Assembly (NCBI GenBank): GCA_963575745.1
Contig: CAUYUJ010004979.1
Location: 1 to 64,000 of the forward strand
Direction of reading: 5' to 3'
Length of the DNA: 64,000 bases
Origin: Prorocentrum cordatum
Taxonomy: Eukaryota; Sar; Dinophyceae; Prorocentrales; Prorocentraceae
Shown: piece after piece, positions 51,511 through 63,046 of the stretch
Numbering within the stretch: the stretch's first letter is position 1
Layout: each line of letters opens with the position of its first letter
Position numbers and translations under genes: made by a program
The notes under the pieces: generated by a model
The model's database searches: none
Seen by the model: only the letters and a program-made list of their open reading frames with translations
Told to the model about the DNA's origin: nothing

Positions 51511-54500
51511 CGCAAAATTGAACAACGCAAACTACGTGCACAAGCACAGGCACGTAAGGTCAAAAAGACTATGGGGGAGTGGGAACTTACGTATGATGTT
51601 AAGGCCAAACAGGTGGAAATTGGGAGGTATTTGAATAACAGGGTGGAGGACTACGGGGCCAGGAGGGAGGTGCAGTCTGTACTGGAAGGTCTGGCATCGA
51701 AGCTCAGCCCGTCCCAGTGCGTGAGCATCACCATGCGCGATATTGTGCGGGCGAGGGCTCGCCTCAAGAGCGGGGCGGCAGGATCCGACCAAGTGACGCG
51801 GGAGATGTTGCATCTCATCCCCTCTGCCAGCCTCAAGACAATCCGACGCCATTTCAATCAGATCGCCAATCGTCGTCAACAGGTCCCCTCAGACTGGAAG
51901 AGATTCCTAGTGACACTCATCCCGAAGGCGCCGTCCATCCAGGAGCTCTCGGAGACTGGGGCGATCTGCCTCTTGAGCCTGGTCCAGAAGTGGTACAGCC
52001 ATGTATTTGTCCTTAAGGGGGAACAACACTTGGAGAAGATCAAGCATTCACTTAACATGTATGGGTTTGTACAACTCAGGAAAGTTTCGGAGGTCACGTC
52101 ATTTGCCATACATCTGTGTCAACACTCTGCCCAATGGGGAAAATGGGGAGAAGCTCTATCTTGCCAGCCTCGATGTCCTACAGGCACTTGACCATGTTAC
52201 TATTATGTTAGCCTTGCAAAGTATGGAGAAGCTTGGTTTTGACCCCGCTTTGATCTATGCCCTTCTCTGCCCTATGACCGAAAACACGTGTAAGGCCACC
52301 TTCGAAGGGACTCAGAATTTGCACTGGATTGGTTGGGATCGGAGTATCAGAACGGGAGGGGCGGACCGTTCATATTCAAAGTTGTGAGTGTGGCTCTGTG
52401 GAACGATATTGTTGGGACGTTGAGTCCCCCGTACCCATGCCCACTAGATCTACTATTTCCCAGGCCCTCTGGGCAGACAACCTACTGCTCTACGCCAAAG
52501 ACGAACGGCAGCTCAAAACCATGATAACCGAGCTCACCACTCCCCTTCTCCAGGCCGGCCTCATTTGGAAACCATCCTCTCTCAAGCTCATCCCTTTTGG
52601 CGTCGACGGCTCGAATGATCTAGTTCTTGAGTTTGTGACATCTACACGGACCCACGCGTGCACACTCGAAGGTGTTAACACCTCGGACATCTTGGGTTAT
52701 AGACTGGACAGATATTGGACGCAGCATAGCGACCTGCAATCCAACTTGGATCGTGCCCGTGGGGCCTTCTTTGCTGACGTTGAATATTATAGAAGCCATC
52801 GCATTCCGATTGAAAGACGATTGCAGCGTTTCCGACTTCGTATCCAGAGTGAGGTGCTCGTTGCAGTTGAGGGGGTGACGATTGCCAACGTCACAGCTCA
52901 GAAAATATTATCCTGGGAAGGGGAGCTGCTGGCAATCAATGAAGGAAGGAGGAAAGGAGCGACAGAAGATTGGACGGTATTTCAACAGAGGAGATTTAAG
53001 TTTGCACGCGACCAGTTCGCGCACCATGGCTTTATGTCTGCTGTGGAGCTCTTCATTCACAGAAACTGGTTGTGGGCGAAAGATGTCGCCTGCTTTGCTC
53101 GTGGCTTCTCGTATCAGACTGCAGAGCGGAATGAACAGAACAAGGATAACCAGCCTTCTCCAGTTGTACTGCCCAGATATATTCCGACAGCTACGCTGCG
53201 CACTGACAGAGTACATGCACACACACGGTCTCCGTTGCCAGAATCACAGGAAGACGCGGCTATGTTTGGTAGCTGCGCTCGGTCGCGAATGAACAAACAA
53301 AAGATGGATTGTCAACGTTCTCCTGATACTCTGCCCAGCGTTATTCCGACAGCTACGCTGCACACTAACAGTGAAGATCATACACATGCTCACTCTTTGC
53401 TGCCTGTGCCTCAAGTGGATGGTCAACGTTCTTCCGATACGTTGCCCAGCTATCTTCCGACAGCTACGCTGCACACTAGCAGTGGGGATCATGCACGCAT
53501 GCATGCTTTGTTGACGTTGTCTCAAGTGGATCGCCGACGTTCTTCTGATAAGTTGCCCAGTGATATTCCGACAGCTACGCTGCGCACACACAGAGAGGAT
53601 CTTGCGTATTTCCCTCTGCTATTGCCTGAGCATCAGAGTGAAACGGCTACGTTTGGTAGCCGCGAACGTTCGACGTGGAACAGACATCATACGGATTGAT
53701 CTGCTTTGTTGCCTTGTTATGTTCCGACAGCTACGCTGCGCACTCACAGTGCATACCATGCGCATTCTCGTGTGCCCTCTTTTGCGTCACCTCATATTGT
53801 TTTGCCTGGGCCCCAGGGAAGCGCGGTTATGTTTGGTAGCCGCGAGAGACTAGCGACGAACAAGCAAGATTGTCAACGTTCTTCTGCCGTGATGTTCAGA
53901 GCCTTGTCCTCGGCGGATCTCTGTGGTCGTGTGCCGTCTGCGTCCAAAATAAGAGTTCCTTTGGGCACTGACCGCCGTGGTGTGAGTGATCCACTGCAAC
54001 TGGCGCATCTGTTTGAGTGCGCCAGACTCCTGGAGCAACGGGGTTTGCAGTGTGAATCGCAGGGTGGTTCTAGTCCTGCGGCCACAGCCCCCCCCAGACA
54101 GTGGTGAGAGCGAACCCGCGCCTGTGGTCAAGAATCGTCGCACGCAGATCGTGGATGCCCGTCTTGCCGCCAGCGGAGAGAAACGAAGCATTGGCCCGAC
54201 CCCCACCGCGAGCCAGGAGGAGCTCGAAAGCGTGTCAGGCAAACCCCCGCGCCCTTGCGACAAGAGGGTTCGGGATGAAGACACCTCTCCGCGAGGCAGC
54301 CAAAAGAGACGCTGTGTTGCTGCCGTGAGTGACGACCCCATCGCTTTCGCCAATCGTCCGTCTGCCGCTCCACAGGGGAGCAAGCGACCCCGTGCCCCTC
54401 TTCCCCTCAGTTATGCTAGCGAGCCGCGTGATGCACGACCCTCTGGCGCACATGTGAATGCCTTCAAACTCAACGCCTACTCTCAGGCGCGGTTGGGCAT

Positions 54501-55482
54501 GATGCATGCGCCGGGTTATTGGTCAGCTCATCGTCGTGCGTTTGCTTCGCGCTCGAGAGATACCCAAGCTGCTCTTCTCGGATGGCGTGGTGGTGGTGTA
54601 TATGTCGGCCGGAGAAAATGGGAAGATGTCTTCATGGCGGGTCAAAATGGCAGTGCGGAGTGGTGGGAGACAATGCAGTTCGGAAGAGAAGATTGGGCAG
54701 TCTTCATTGAGAAGCGACTCAAAATGTTGCACCTTCCTGCCATCCTGGACTACGTAGCCAAACCTAGAGTGACTGTTGCCCGTTCGGGGGAGGAAGAGAA
54801 GAACATTGATGATAAGAGTGCGCGTCGGATTGCTCATAACTTTGAAAATGAGACGGCCTTTGACAACGATTGCGATAAGATACCGTTTGAAATACTGGGT
54901 GGCAGCTTGTGTGTTATCCAATGGATGAGGACCTTGGAGGTGTACCAACATGGGATACAGCAGTACCCTGGAGGCTGCGCAAAACACCCTTGATGAGCTA
55001 ACAAACACATGTTTGAGAACTGCGTGTGCGGGGAATGACCCGATTAAGCACCTATATCAGGAGGGTCGCACTTATGCAGATGAACTCACGTGGGCCTGCA
55101 GAGCATGCCCACACACATCGAAGAGAAACGAGTATCTAGCTCCATTATATACTTCGAAAGTTCTAGGATTGAGGGGTTACTGCGACGGAGGTACTTTTGA
55201 TATAGGGGCTGGGGGTGGCTGGTGGCTGCAGGCTTATGTAGAACACCGCTGTGAAATACAGTGTCACGTGATTGCCGCGGAGGCGTTTGGCCTCGATAGG
55301 GAATCAACTGTGACTGTCTGTGAGTTAACTGCCGCCTCGAAGCTTATCCACGCAATCTCACATATTGCGTCTATTATAGATAGCGTCTTACACGCTCGGT
55401 AGTGCCACTTGCTCCTGGTGGCCGCGGGGGGCACCGCTGCTTGCATGTGCTGGGGGACCCCTCCGCGAAGCCAGCAACAAAA
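51511..55482 (+). mobile_element. LINE-D2: 5'-truncated non-LTR retrotransposon
   Basis: It begins upstream of RT, in the segment AAACTACGTGCACAAGCACA shared with LINE-D1, and ends in AGCCAGCAACAAAAACC. It is less decayed than LINE-D1. The right flank is only CTGGT before N5 begins, so another insertion used the regenerated site. Confidence 0.87.
51514..55402 (+). pseudogene. LINE-D2 ORF2: reverse transcriptase, PTATL-repeat linker and permuted RNase H-like domain, broken
   Basis: RT: LKSGAAGSDQVTREML (about 51763), DWKRFLVTLIPKAPS, motif A SLDVLQALDHV (about 52165), motif B RTGGA, motif C LWADN (WADN at 52470-52481). Frameshifts lie near 52150 and 52350. The linker (about 53160-53600) has four in-frame copies of IPTATLRT/LPTATLHT, with a fifth DNA copy at 53722. 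A stop (53697-53699) and frame changes follow. The middle segment has GRRKWEDVF and AEWWETMQFGREDW (about 54610-54700). RNase H-like: EILGGSLCVIQW, where the conserved Asp codon is GGC at 54901 (Gly), then, after a frameshift, YADELTWACRA (Asp 55079), YCDGGTFDIGAGGGWW (Asp 55184) and VTVCELTAASK (Glu 55322). The frame ends in TAG at 55400-55402. Confidence 0.86.
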
Positions 55483-55489
55483 ACCTGGT

Positions 55490-56721
55490 CTCCTCGCCCT
55501 CGGGATCTGGAGGCTGGGGGCTCCCGTCGGTGGCCTCGTCTCGAGCGGCATCGTGCCGTCAGCGGGTTGGTTTCGCATGCGGTAATCTCCCATCCTGTGC
55601 TCTCGCTCTTTTGTGCTCCCCATACCGTGCACTCTCATCCTGCAGAAGGCAAGTTTGAGACTGTCCAGGTGAGCACTCATGCTGACAATGAGACATTCAA
55701 TTCAAAGTTCAATGCAATGAGACGTAGAGCAGTTGTTGTGGCCCCCCCGTTGGAGTCGACGGAGTGGCCTCATGCTGTGTTGTACTCTTCTCAATTCATG
55801 CAGCTTTGAGGTTTTCCAGGTGAAACATTCATCGCGATCCGTGGGTTATTCGACGGAGGGGTTTCTGATCTCGAGTTCTCTTACGTGTGCATTTCGCTTC
55901 AATTGTAGCGGTGACGTGAGGTTACTGCTGATCCTTACTCATGCAAGTTTTCGATGATGACAAGGAGACATCCAATTCAAAATGCAATGGGACGTGGAGC
56001 TGGTGTTGGGCCCCCCCGTTGGAATTGACGGAGTGGCCTCATGCCGTGCCGTGCTCTTCTCAATTCTTGCAAGTTTGTGATTGTCCATGTGAAACTCTCA
56101 TCGCGATCCGTGCGTTATTCGACGGAGGCGTTTCTGATCTTGAATTCTCATCTTGTGCACTTCGCTTCCTCTGTTGCCGTGACGTGAGGTTACTGCTGAT
56201 CCTTCTTGGTTGTTTGTGTGAGTCTGTATGTTTGTACAGACGTGTATGTAGTCTGATCGGTTGCATTTGCTACTTATTACCTGTTATTGGATGCTTCAAG
56301 GAAGGTCACTTGTATGCCTCAAAGAAGGTCCTTGTCCTCGACCTTGTCGTGTACTCGCGATGCCTAAGCCTACTGGGCTCGGCATTTCTCTTTTCTGGCT
56401 TGGCTTTTTCGGTATTCTTGATCTTATCTTATCTCTTCGGCCTCGTTTGGAGTGCTTGACGTTGCGTGAGTGCGTGACGGGCTTCCTCCTAGTGGGACCA
56501 CGCAGGCGGGATGTCTGGAGTCGAGTCCGCGGCGGTTTTGCCGTTGCGATTGTCATCTCTGGCTTGCTTTACTGGTGATGCCTACGCCTACTGGCTCGGC
56601 AGGCCCTTGATGCGTATGCCTCGGCCATCCTGGCTCGGCAGCGTCGCTGTTTTTCCTGGCTTATTGTGAGCCCGCTTGCTGCCCCATGAGGGCCTGGCCG
56701 CGAGACCGCACACCGCAGAAA
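55490..56721 (+). mobile_element. N5: non-autonomous element stacked on LINE-D2
   Basis: It starts at the LINE-D2 3' end with CTCGCCCTCGGGATCTGG and CGAGCGGCATCGTGCCGT, a head shared with N3. Two diverged direct copies of a ~270-bp block follow (about 55660-55935 and 55936-56205; GGAGTGGCCTCATGC and TCATCGCGATCCGTG in each). The tail has GCCCCATGAGGGC and GAGACCGCACACCGCAGAAAACC. Its right flank CTAATTGACGGTTTACC is a damaged dyad right arm. No protein family is recognised. Confidence 0.75.
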
Positions 56722-57036
56722 ACCTAATTGACGGTTTACCTCAGGCTTCCAGTTCCAGCGCGGGTCGGAGCTAGTACCTCGTAGAGCTCTTCGGCATCGA
56801 TGAGCCAGAGGAAATCCGGCGCGGGGTGGAACTAGTTGCCCCTTCCGGCCCGGGAGGACAATGTAGTGACATGGTTTTTTTTGGTGATTGTCAGAGATTA
56901 GAAAGTTTGTTTTGAGAACCCGTTTTTTTTTGTTACTTGTAGTGGGTTGTGCCGCGTCTGCCAGTCAAATTCATAGGTCCATAGCTGCAGTATTACTATC
57001 GAAACACTTGGCGGAACCGACTTCGTCGTGAAGTGC
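56722..57036. repeat. Damaged dyad right arm and ~350-bp unit
   Basis: CTCGTAGAGCTCTTCGGCAT (about 56777), GGTGGAACTAGTTGCC, TTTTGAGAACCCG and TGCCGCGTCTGCCAGTC mark a diverged inverted-end unit. Noncoding. Confidence 0.65.
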
Positions 57037-57420
57037 AATATATATACACACACATATATTCCATTTCTTTCAATATTCGAAGATGTTTGAGTATTTATTC
57101 AAACATATAGTATCGTTCCAGTGAGAATCGAATCTCGCTCGGTTTGCTGGTGGATGTCTCAGGGCTGTAGCTGCTATCTTTCTATCGAATTAGTATCAGC
57201 TAACAAATGCAGTCTTCTAAGAGACTAACTATTGTCTACGCATTGGGGGAATTCGCGATCTTTTCGGGCATTAACTTTCTCTGCCTTCATCTTTCCCTCT
57301 CTCGTTCGCTTGCGCGTTTCATGCCAGTGCCATAGTCTTACGGTGTTTGCAATATCCCACGAGATTCGGCAAATGGTTTCGTAGCGCAAGCTTCCTGCAG
57401 TGAGTTGTGGATTAAGCTAC
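57037..57420. other. Sequence without recognised features
   Basis: A short TATATATACACACACATATAT tract opens the stretch. The remaining ~350 bp resemble nothing else in the window and contain no long frame. This is one of the few apparently non-repeated segments here. Confidence 0.5.
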
Positions 57421-57860
57421 GTTTCCAATTAAAAGACTTGGGCTGTCATCTCTGTCTCTGCCTTCTTCGCCTCTTCTGTCTTCTTCGCCTCTTTTGTCTC
57501 TTTCTCCTTCTCCTCCCTTTTTCTTTTTTCCCGTCGCGTCTCATGTTTCTTCTCTTGCTCCTCTTTCTTCTCTGTCTCTTCTGCCTCCTCCGCTCGCTCT
57601 TCTTTCTTGCCTTCTCCGTCTTCTGCACCGCCTTCAGCCTCTTCGCATCGTCTGTCTCTGTCGCCGCCTACGCGCTCTCCGCCACATCTGTCTTCTTTGG
57701 TCCTATGACTGCTTCTGCTGCTTCTAATATTCACCCTTCTTCTCCCGTCTTTCTTCTCTCCTTCTTCTTCTGCGGCTTCTCTTTCTGGCTCCACTACACC
57801 GTCGATCAGCCTGGAACTTCAAAGAACTCCGGATACACAGACCAGTGCTATCAATCTGGA
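57421..57860. repeat. CT-rich tract and duplicated Ser/Phe-coding-like block
   Basis: CTTCGCCTCTTCTGTCTTC-type sequence, then a block (about 57655-57860) that recurs in diverged form at about 58045-58245 (both contain TCTGTCGCCGCCT and CGTCTTTCTTCTCTCC-like sequence). Long open frames are low-complexity products. Confidence 0.7.
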
Positions 57861-58850
57861 CCCGTGGCCGTGTCAGTCGTGCCCGTGGCCGTGGCTCTGC
57901 CGCCGTGGCTGTTTCCGTCGTGCCCGTGGCCGTGGCCGTGGCGGCCGTGGCCGTGGTGGCCGTGACTGTGGTGGCCGTGGCCGTGGTGGCCGTGGCCGTG
58001 ATGGCCGTGGTGGTGGCCGTGGTGGCCGTGGCCGTGGTGGCCGTCAGCCTCTTCGCATCGTCTGTCTCTGTCGCCGCCTGCGCGCTTCCGCCTCATCTGT
58101 TTTCTCTGCCCCGCTTGCTGCTTCTCCTGCTTCTACTACCCCTCTTTTCATGCCTTCTTCTTCTGCGGCTTTTCTCTCCTTCTCGCTCCACTGCGCCATC
58201 GACCAGCCTGAAATCGCTATTAATCTGGGCCCGTGGCCGTGGCCGTGGCCGTCGCCCCCTGGCCGTGGCCGTGCCGCCGTGGCCGTGGCCGCCGCGCCCG
58301 TGGCCTTGGCCGTGGCGGCCGTGGCCGTGGTGGCCGTGGCCGTGGTGGCCGCGGCCGTGGTGGACGTGGCCGTGATGGCCGTGGGCGTGGTGGCCGTCGT
58401 GGCTGTGGCCGTCGTGGCTGTGGCCGTCGTGGCTGTGGCCGTGGTGGCCGTGGCCGTCGTGGCTGTGGCCGTGGTGGCCGTGGCCGTCGTGCCGTGGTCG
58501 TGGCCGTGGTCGTGGTGGCCGTGATGGCCGTTGCCGTGAAGGCCGTTGCCGTGATGGCCGTGGCCCTGGTGGCTGTGGTCGTGGCCGTGGTGGCCGTGGC
58601 CGTGGTGGCCGTCGCCGTGGTCGTGGCCGTGGTGGCCGTGGCCGTGGTGGCCGTGGCCGTGGTGGCCGTGGCCGTGGTGGCCGTGGCCGTGGTGGCCGTG
58701 GCCGTGGTGGCCGAGGCCGTGGTGGCCGTGACCGTGGTGGCCGTGGCCGTGACGTCGCCGTGTCCAGTGGCCGTGGCCGTGGTGGCCGTGGCCGTGTTGG
58801 CCGTGGCCGTGGTGGCCGTGGCTGTGGTGGCCGTGGCCGTGGTGGTCGGG
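57861..58850 (+). repeat. (GGCCGTGGCCGTGGT)n minisatellite
   Basis: A 15-base repeat with variants covers most of this kilobase, split at about 58045-58230 by the duplicated block. Because 15 is a multiple of 3, every frame on both strands is open: Arg/Gly-rich and Ala/Val-rich on plus, Gly/His-rich on minus. An RGG-type protein is possible but no flanking domain or start supports one. Confidence 0.9.
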
Positions 58851-59770
58851 TGGCTCGCCGCGCGCCTCTGGCGCCAGCGCCAGGGCCTGCGCGTGCTCGG
58901 GCAGTGACGGAAAAATTGCGCAGGTCGAGGTGAGTTCTGTGGTCGGCACGGCAAACCCGAGGAGCGCCCATGCGGGAAGTGGGACCCCGAGAATCATCAC
59001 AGCTCTCTGACGCGCCAGTCCGTGGACCGGTATAGCCTGGCAGTGCGGGAGGCACAGTTGCGCGAGGAGAAGGCCGGCGGCGGCCCGCCCGCGGTGTTCG
59101 CGGCGGTCGCTGCCGTTCGCAAGGCGCGCGTGCGCGTGCCCCAGCCGAAGTGTGTGTTTGTGTGGGTCTGCTGCCGGAGGGGCGCTTGCCTATGTGGGAC
59201 TTCGCGGAGGCCCCAGAGGCTCCCCTGCCCTTCCCGTGCCGTCTCTGCGACGAGAACTTTGCCGCGCATGCCTGCTCCATGCAGCGCATGCGCAGTGCGC
59301 GTCGCGGGTGGCCTGAGTACAGGAAGCGCCCGTTCTATCTGGCGGAGCAGGATGACGGCGTGCGGCCCGTGACGCTGGAGGAGTGGCGGTAGTGCGTATG
59401 CTCGTTCTCTGAGCACCTCGTCACGGGCTCTGGGGACTAGCCGGCCTGCGCAGCGTCCGCCGAGTCGGGGGGCGCTGCCATTGCGCCGGACGCGTCGCGC
59501 AACTGGTGGAAGCCGCCTGGCTCGGACTGGGACGTAACGCGTGGGGGCGTGGAGTTGTCGCCCGTGGACATCGACGCGCTGGGCACTGCTCCGGCGGGGG
59601 CGGGCGCCGCGGGTGTTGGGCCCGGGCAGAGTCGCCGCGCCGTTCGTTCGAGGCTCGGCTGCTGCGTCTGCGCTTGTCTGCACTGGGCGGACGAGCTGCG
59701 GTGCGTCCATTCCTGGCGTCAGCCGGACGGTGCCAGGGAGCGTTCGCGGATGTGCGACGGCTTGTCGTTT
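58851..59770 (+). pseudogene. Doubtful gene relic: Cys-containing coding-like fragments
   Basis: Three plus-strand pieces in different frames look protein-like. They are FCGRHGKPEERPCGKWDPE and SVDRYSLAVREAQLREEKAG (about 58930-59070), PFPCRLCDENFAAHACSMQR with YRKRPFYLAEQDDG (about 59220-59360), and NWWKPPGSDWDVTRGGVELS (about 59500-59560). Cys/His spacing suggests small zinc-binding parts. Stops and frame changes separate the pieces; introns are an alternative (AGGTGAGT at about 58926 could be a donor). I do not recognise the family. The long minus-strand frame over this region is Pro/Arg-rich and looks like a shadow. Confidence 0.3.
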
Positions 59771-59880
59771 TTGTTTTTGTTTGGTCTTCATTTTTTTTTG
59801 CCCTCCCCCCGAGCGTGTTTTTTTTTTTTTGTTTGTATTTTTTTTTTTTTGGGGGGGGGGGGGTCCTCTCTCCCGTCTGT
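59771..59880 (+). repeat. Homopolymer tracts of T and G
   Basis: T runs (about 59792-59799, 59818-59830, 59839-59851) followed by a G run of about 13 (59852-59864). Simple sequence only. Confidence 0.9.
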
Positions 59881-60309
59881 GGTGAGTAGTACCAGGGGGG
59901 GGTCCCGTGACTGGGGGCGTCGCGGTGGGGCCGGCGGGGATCTCCAGCGTCGCGTCATGAGCGGCCGGGCCCTCGGTAATATGGGTCGCCCCAGGTTGAT
60001 TGTCTTGTGCGTGTGGAGGGAGGAGTGGAAAACCGAGCAGGTGGTTTTTGGGTTTTCGGAGTGGTGGGTCGCTCGGTAATATGGTGTGCCCTAGGTTTTT
60101 TGTGTTGAGCGTGTTAGTTTCTGGTTGCCTGGGGAGTTCGATTTGGATTTCGCGACAGATGTGTGCGTGGATTTTGGAGTGGGCGGCCGGAGCGGGAAGG
60201 AATTGAAAACGAAGCTGTGGAGCTGGCGCGATTAAGGGGGGCTCGCAGTTTTCTTTATTCCCCACATCCTAAGTGGGGTTCTTGTTCCCCACATCCTAAG
60301 TGGGGTTCT
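59881..60309. other. Sequence without recognised features
   Basis: GC-rich sequence with a duplicated CCCCACATCCTAAGTGGGG-like dyad at about 60261-60310. It holds no supported gene. That dyad also appears once at about 41966 before satellite block 1. Confidence 0.45.
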
Positions 60310-60663
60310 TGTTTTCTCTGCGCACCCTCCGCACAGGATCTCTCGTCCTCCTCCCTCTCCTCTGCTCCTCTTTGCTTCCTCTTCCGCATCATCATCACCA
60401 TCGCCATCACTCCCCACTCATCATCATCATCACCATTAGCATCACCATCACCATCCCGCGATCACTCACCATCATCGGCATCGAACGATCATCATCATCA
60501 TCATCAACACTACTCGCTGACTCACCACTTCGTCCCCATCATCATCACCACCATGTACCCTCAGAATCGCACGATCACTCACCCTCAGCAATCATCATCA
60601 CTACCATCATCATCACGTCGTCATCATCACCACCACCACCATCATCATCATCATCCTCATCAG

Positions 60664-60695
<32 letters not shown>

Positions 60696-60755
60696 ATCAT
60701 ATATCATCATCAAACACCGTCGTCATCATCCCATCACCATCATCCACCAAGAGGG
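60310..60755 (+). repeat. CT-rich and CAT-rich lead segment of satellite block 2
   Basis: Same order as 41991-42212: CTGCGCACCCTCCG, CTCCTCCCTCTCC, then long ATC/CAT repeats with GAACGATCATCATC and TCACTCACC. It is longer here because the CAT tract is expanded. Confidence 0.88.
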
Positions 60756-62110
60756 AGCCTCGTCTGTGAGTGAAGTGTGAGGAAGTCTCAGGCGGGAGCC
60801 GCCTCCCTATGGGGCCCGCAGATCATGTTACTAATCCGAGCGGGTCATCGGATTCTTGTAACTGTCGTCACTTTTGGGCTCCTCAGGTCTGAATTTGCAG
60901 GAAGTATCAAGCGGGAGCCTCGTCTGTGAGTGAATTGCGAGGAAGTCTCAGGCGGGAGCCCCCTCCCTATGGGGCCCGCAGATCATGTTATTAATCCGAG
61001 CGGGTCATCGGATTCTTGTAACTGTCGTCACTTTTGGGTTCCTCAGGTCTGAATTTGGAGGAAGTATCAGGCGGGAGCCTCGTTTGTCAGTGGATTGCGG
61101 TCAAGTCTCAGGCGGGAGCCCCCTCCCTATGGGGCCCGCAGATCATGTTATTAATCCGAGCGGGTCATCGGATTCCTGTAGCTGTCGTCACTTTTGGGCT
61201 CCTCAGGTCTGAATTTGGAAGAAGTATCAAGCGGGAGCCTCGTCTGTGAGTGAATTGTGAGGACGCGTCAGGCGGGAGCCCCCTCCCTATGGGGCCCGCA
61301 GATCATGTTATTAATCCGAGCGGGTCATCGGATTCCTGTAACTGTCGTCACTTTTGGGCTCCTCAGGTTTGAATTTGGAGGAAGTATCAGGCGGGAGCCT
61401 CGTCTGTGAGTGAAGTGTGAGGAAGTCTCAGGCGGGAGCCGCCTCCCTATGGGGCCCGCAGATCATGTTATTAATCCGAGCGGGTCATCGGATTCCTGTA
61501 ACTGTCGTCACTTTTGGGCTCCTCAGGTTTGAATTTGGAGGAAGTATCAAGCGGGAGCCTCGTCTGTGAGTGAATTGTGAGGAAGTCTCAGGCGGGAGCC
61601 CCCTCCCTATGGGGCCCGCAGATCATGTTATAATCCGAGCGGGTCATCGGATTCCTGTAACTGTCGTCACTTTTGGGATCCTCAGGTCTGAATTTGGAGG
61701 AAGTATCAAGCGGGAACCTCGTCTGTGAGTGAATTGTGAGGAAGTCTCAAGCGGGAGCCCCCTCCCTATGGGGCCCGCAGATCATGTTATAATCCAAACG
61801 GGCCATCGGATTCCTGTAGCTGTCGTCACTTTTGGGCTCCTCAGGTTTGAATTTGGAGGAAGTATCAGGCGGGGGCCTCGTTTGTCAGTGAATTGCGAGC
61901 AAGTCTCAGGCGGGGGCCCCCTCCTTATGGGGCCCGCAGATCATGTTACTAATCCGAGCGGGTCATCGGATTCCTGTAACCGTCGTCACTTTTGGGCTCC
62001 TCAGGTCTGAATTTGGAAGAAGTATCGAGCGGGACCTTCGTCTGTGAGTGAATTGTGAGGACGCGTCAGGCGGGGGCCTTCCTATGGGCCCCGCAGCTCA
62101 CGTGGTTCCT
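60756..62110 (+). repeat. 160-bp satellite, block 2 (about 8.5 units)
   Basis: GAAGTATCAAGCGGG recurs at about 60901, 61060, 61220, 61380, 61540, 61699, 61859 and 62018. Units are more alike than in block 1 and share CATCGGATTCCTGTAACTG in place of CATCCGAAACGTGTAACTG. Noncoding. Confidence 0.93.
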
Positions 62111-62830
62111 CCGGGTCATCCTCCGGCGCGCGCTTCCTCTGGGTCGTCCTCCGGCGCGTATCGGTTGGGGCGCACGTCGCGCGCTTCCTCTGGGTCGTGT
62201 TCCGCGCGTCGCGAGGGCGAGGAGGAGGGGGATTGCCAGGAAACGGAAGAGGGATGATGCAGGACGAGACAGGAAAGCAGGAAGAGGAAGAGGCTGAGGG
62301 GAGGAGGGGCGAGGAGGAAAAGGAGGAGGAGGAATGCCCGAGGAGGCCCCAGTAGGTCCCGGAAGGCCCAGAAGGCTCCAGGAGGCCCCAAGAGGCCCCA
62401 GGAGGCCCCAGGAGGGGGCAGGAGGCTTAAGGAGGAGGCAGGAGGAGGAGGAGGAGGAGGAGGAGGAGGAGGGGGGGGGGGGAGGAGGGGGGAGGAATAT
62501 GGAAACGAGGAGGAGGAAGCGGATGAGGGAGAGGGAGAGGAGGAGGACAGGGGATGAGGAGGAGGACGAGGAGGAGGAGGAGAAGGGAGAGGGAGAGCAG
62601 GAGGAGGAGGCAGGAGGCAGGAGGGGCAGGGGGAATGGGGGGGAGGAAGCATAACGAGGGGGAGGGGGAGGAGGTGGAGGAGGCAAGAAGAGGAGGAAGA
62701 GGCAGGGGTTGAGGCAGGAGGAGGAGCAGACAGGAGGAGAACGAGGAGGCAAGAGTAGGTGGGAGAAGGGAAGGGGCAGGAGGATACCCCCATGCAAGCT
62801 AAAGAGATTCTCATGTGGGGTCCTTCCGTC
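62111..62830 (+). repeat. GA-rich low-complexity tract closing satellite block 2
   Basis: TCCGGCGCGCGCTTCCTCTG repeats, then ~550 bp of GGAGGAGG sequence, ending in AGCTAAAGAGATTCTCATGTGG and TCCGTCGGAGTAATTTTC. The ending matches that of 43720-43760. Confidence 0.85.
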
Positions 62831-62969
62831 GGAGTAATTTTCTTGCGCACCCTCCGCGCAGGATCTCTCGTCCTCCTCCCTCTCCTCTGCTCCTCTTTCC
62901 TTCCTCCTAGCATCATCATCGCCATCGTCATCACTCCCCACTCATCATCATCATCACCATCAGCATCAC

Positions 62970-63046
<77 letters not shown>

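Noticed and set aside
58044-59289. Long His/Gly-rich and Pro/Arg-rich minus-strand frames
   Set aside because: They are products of the 15-bp GGCCGTGGCCGTGGT repeat, which leaves every frame open.
58997-60265. A 422-codon open frame on the minus strand
   Set aside because: It is Pro/Arg/Lys-rich, runs through homopolymer T/G tracts and overlaps better coding-like pieces on the plus strand. It shows no domain.
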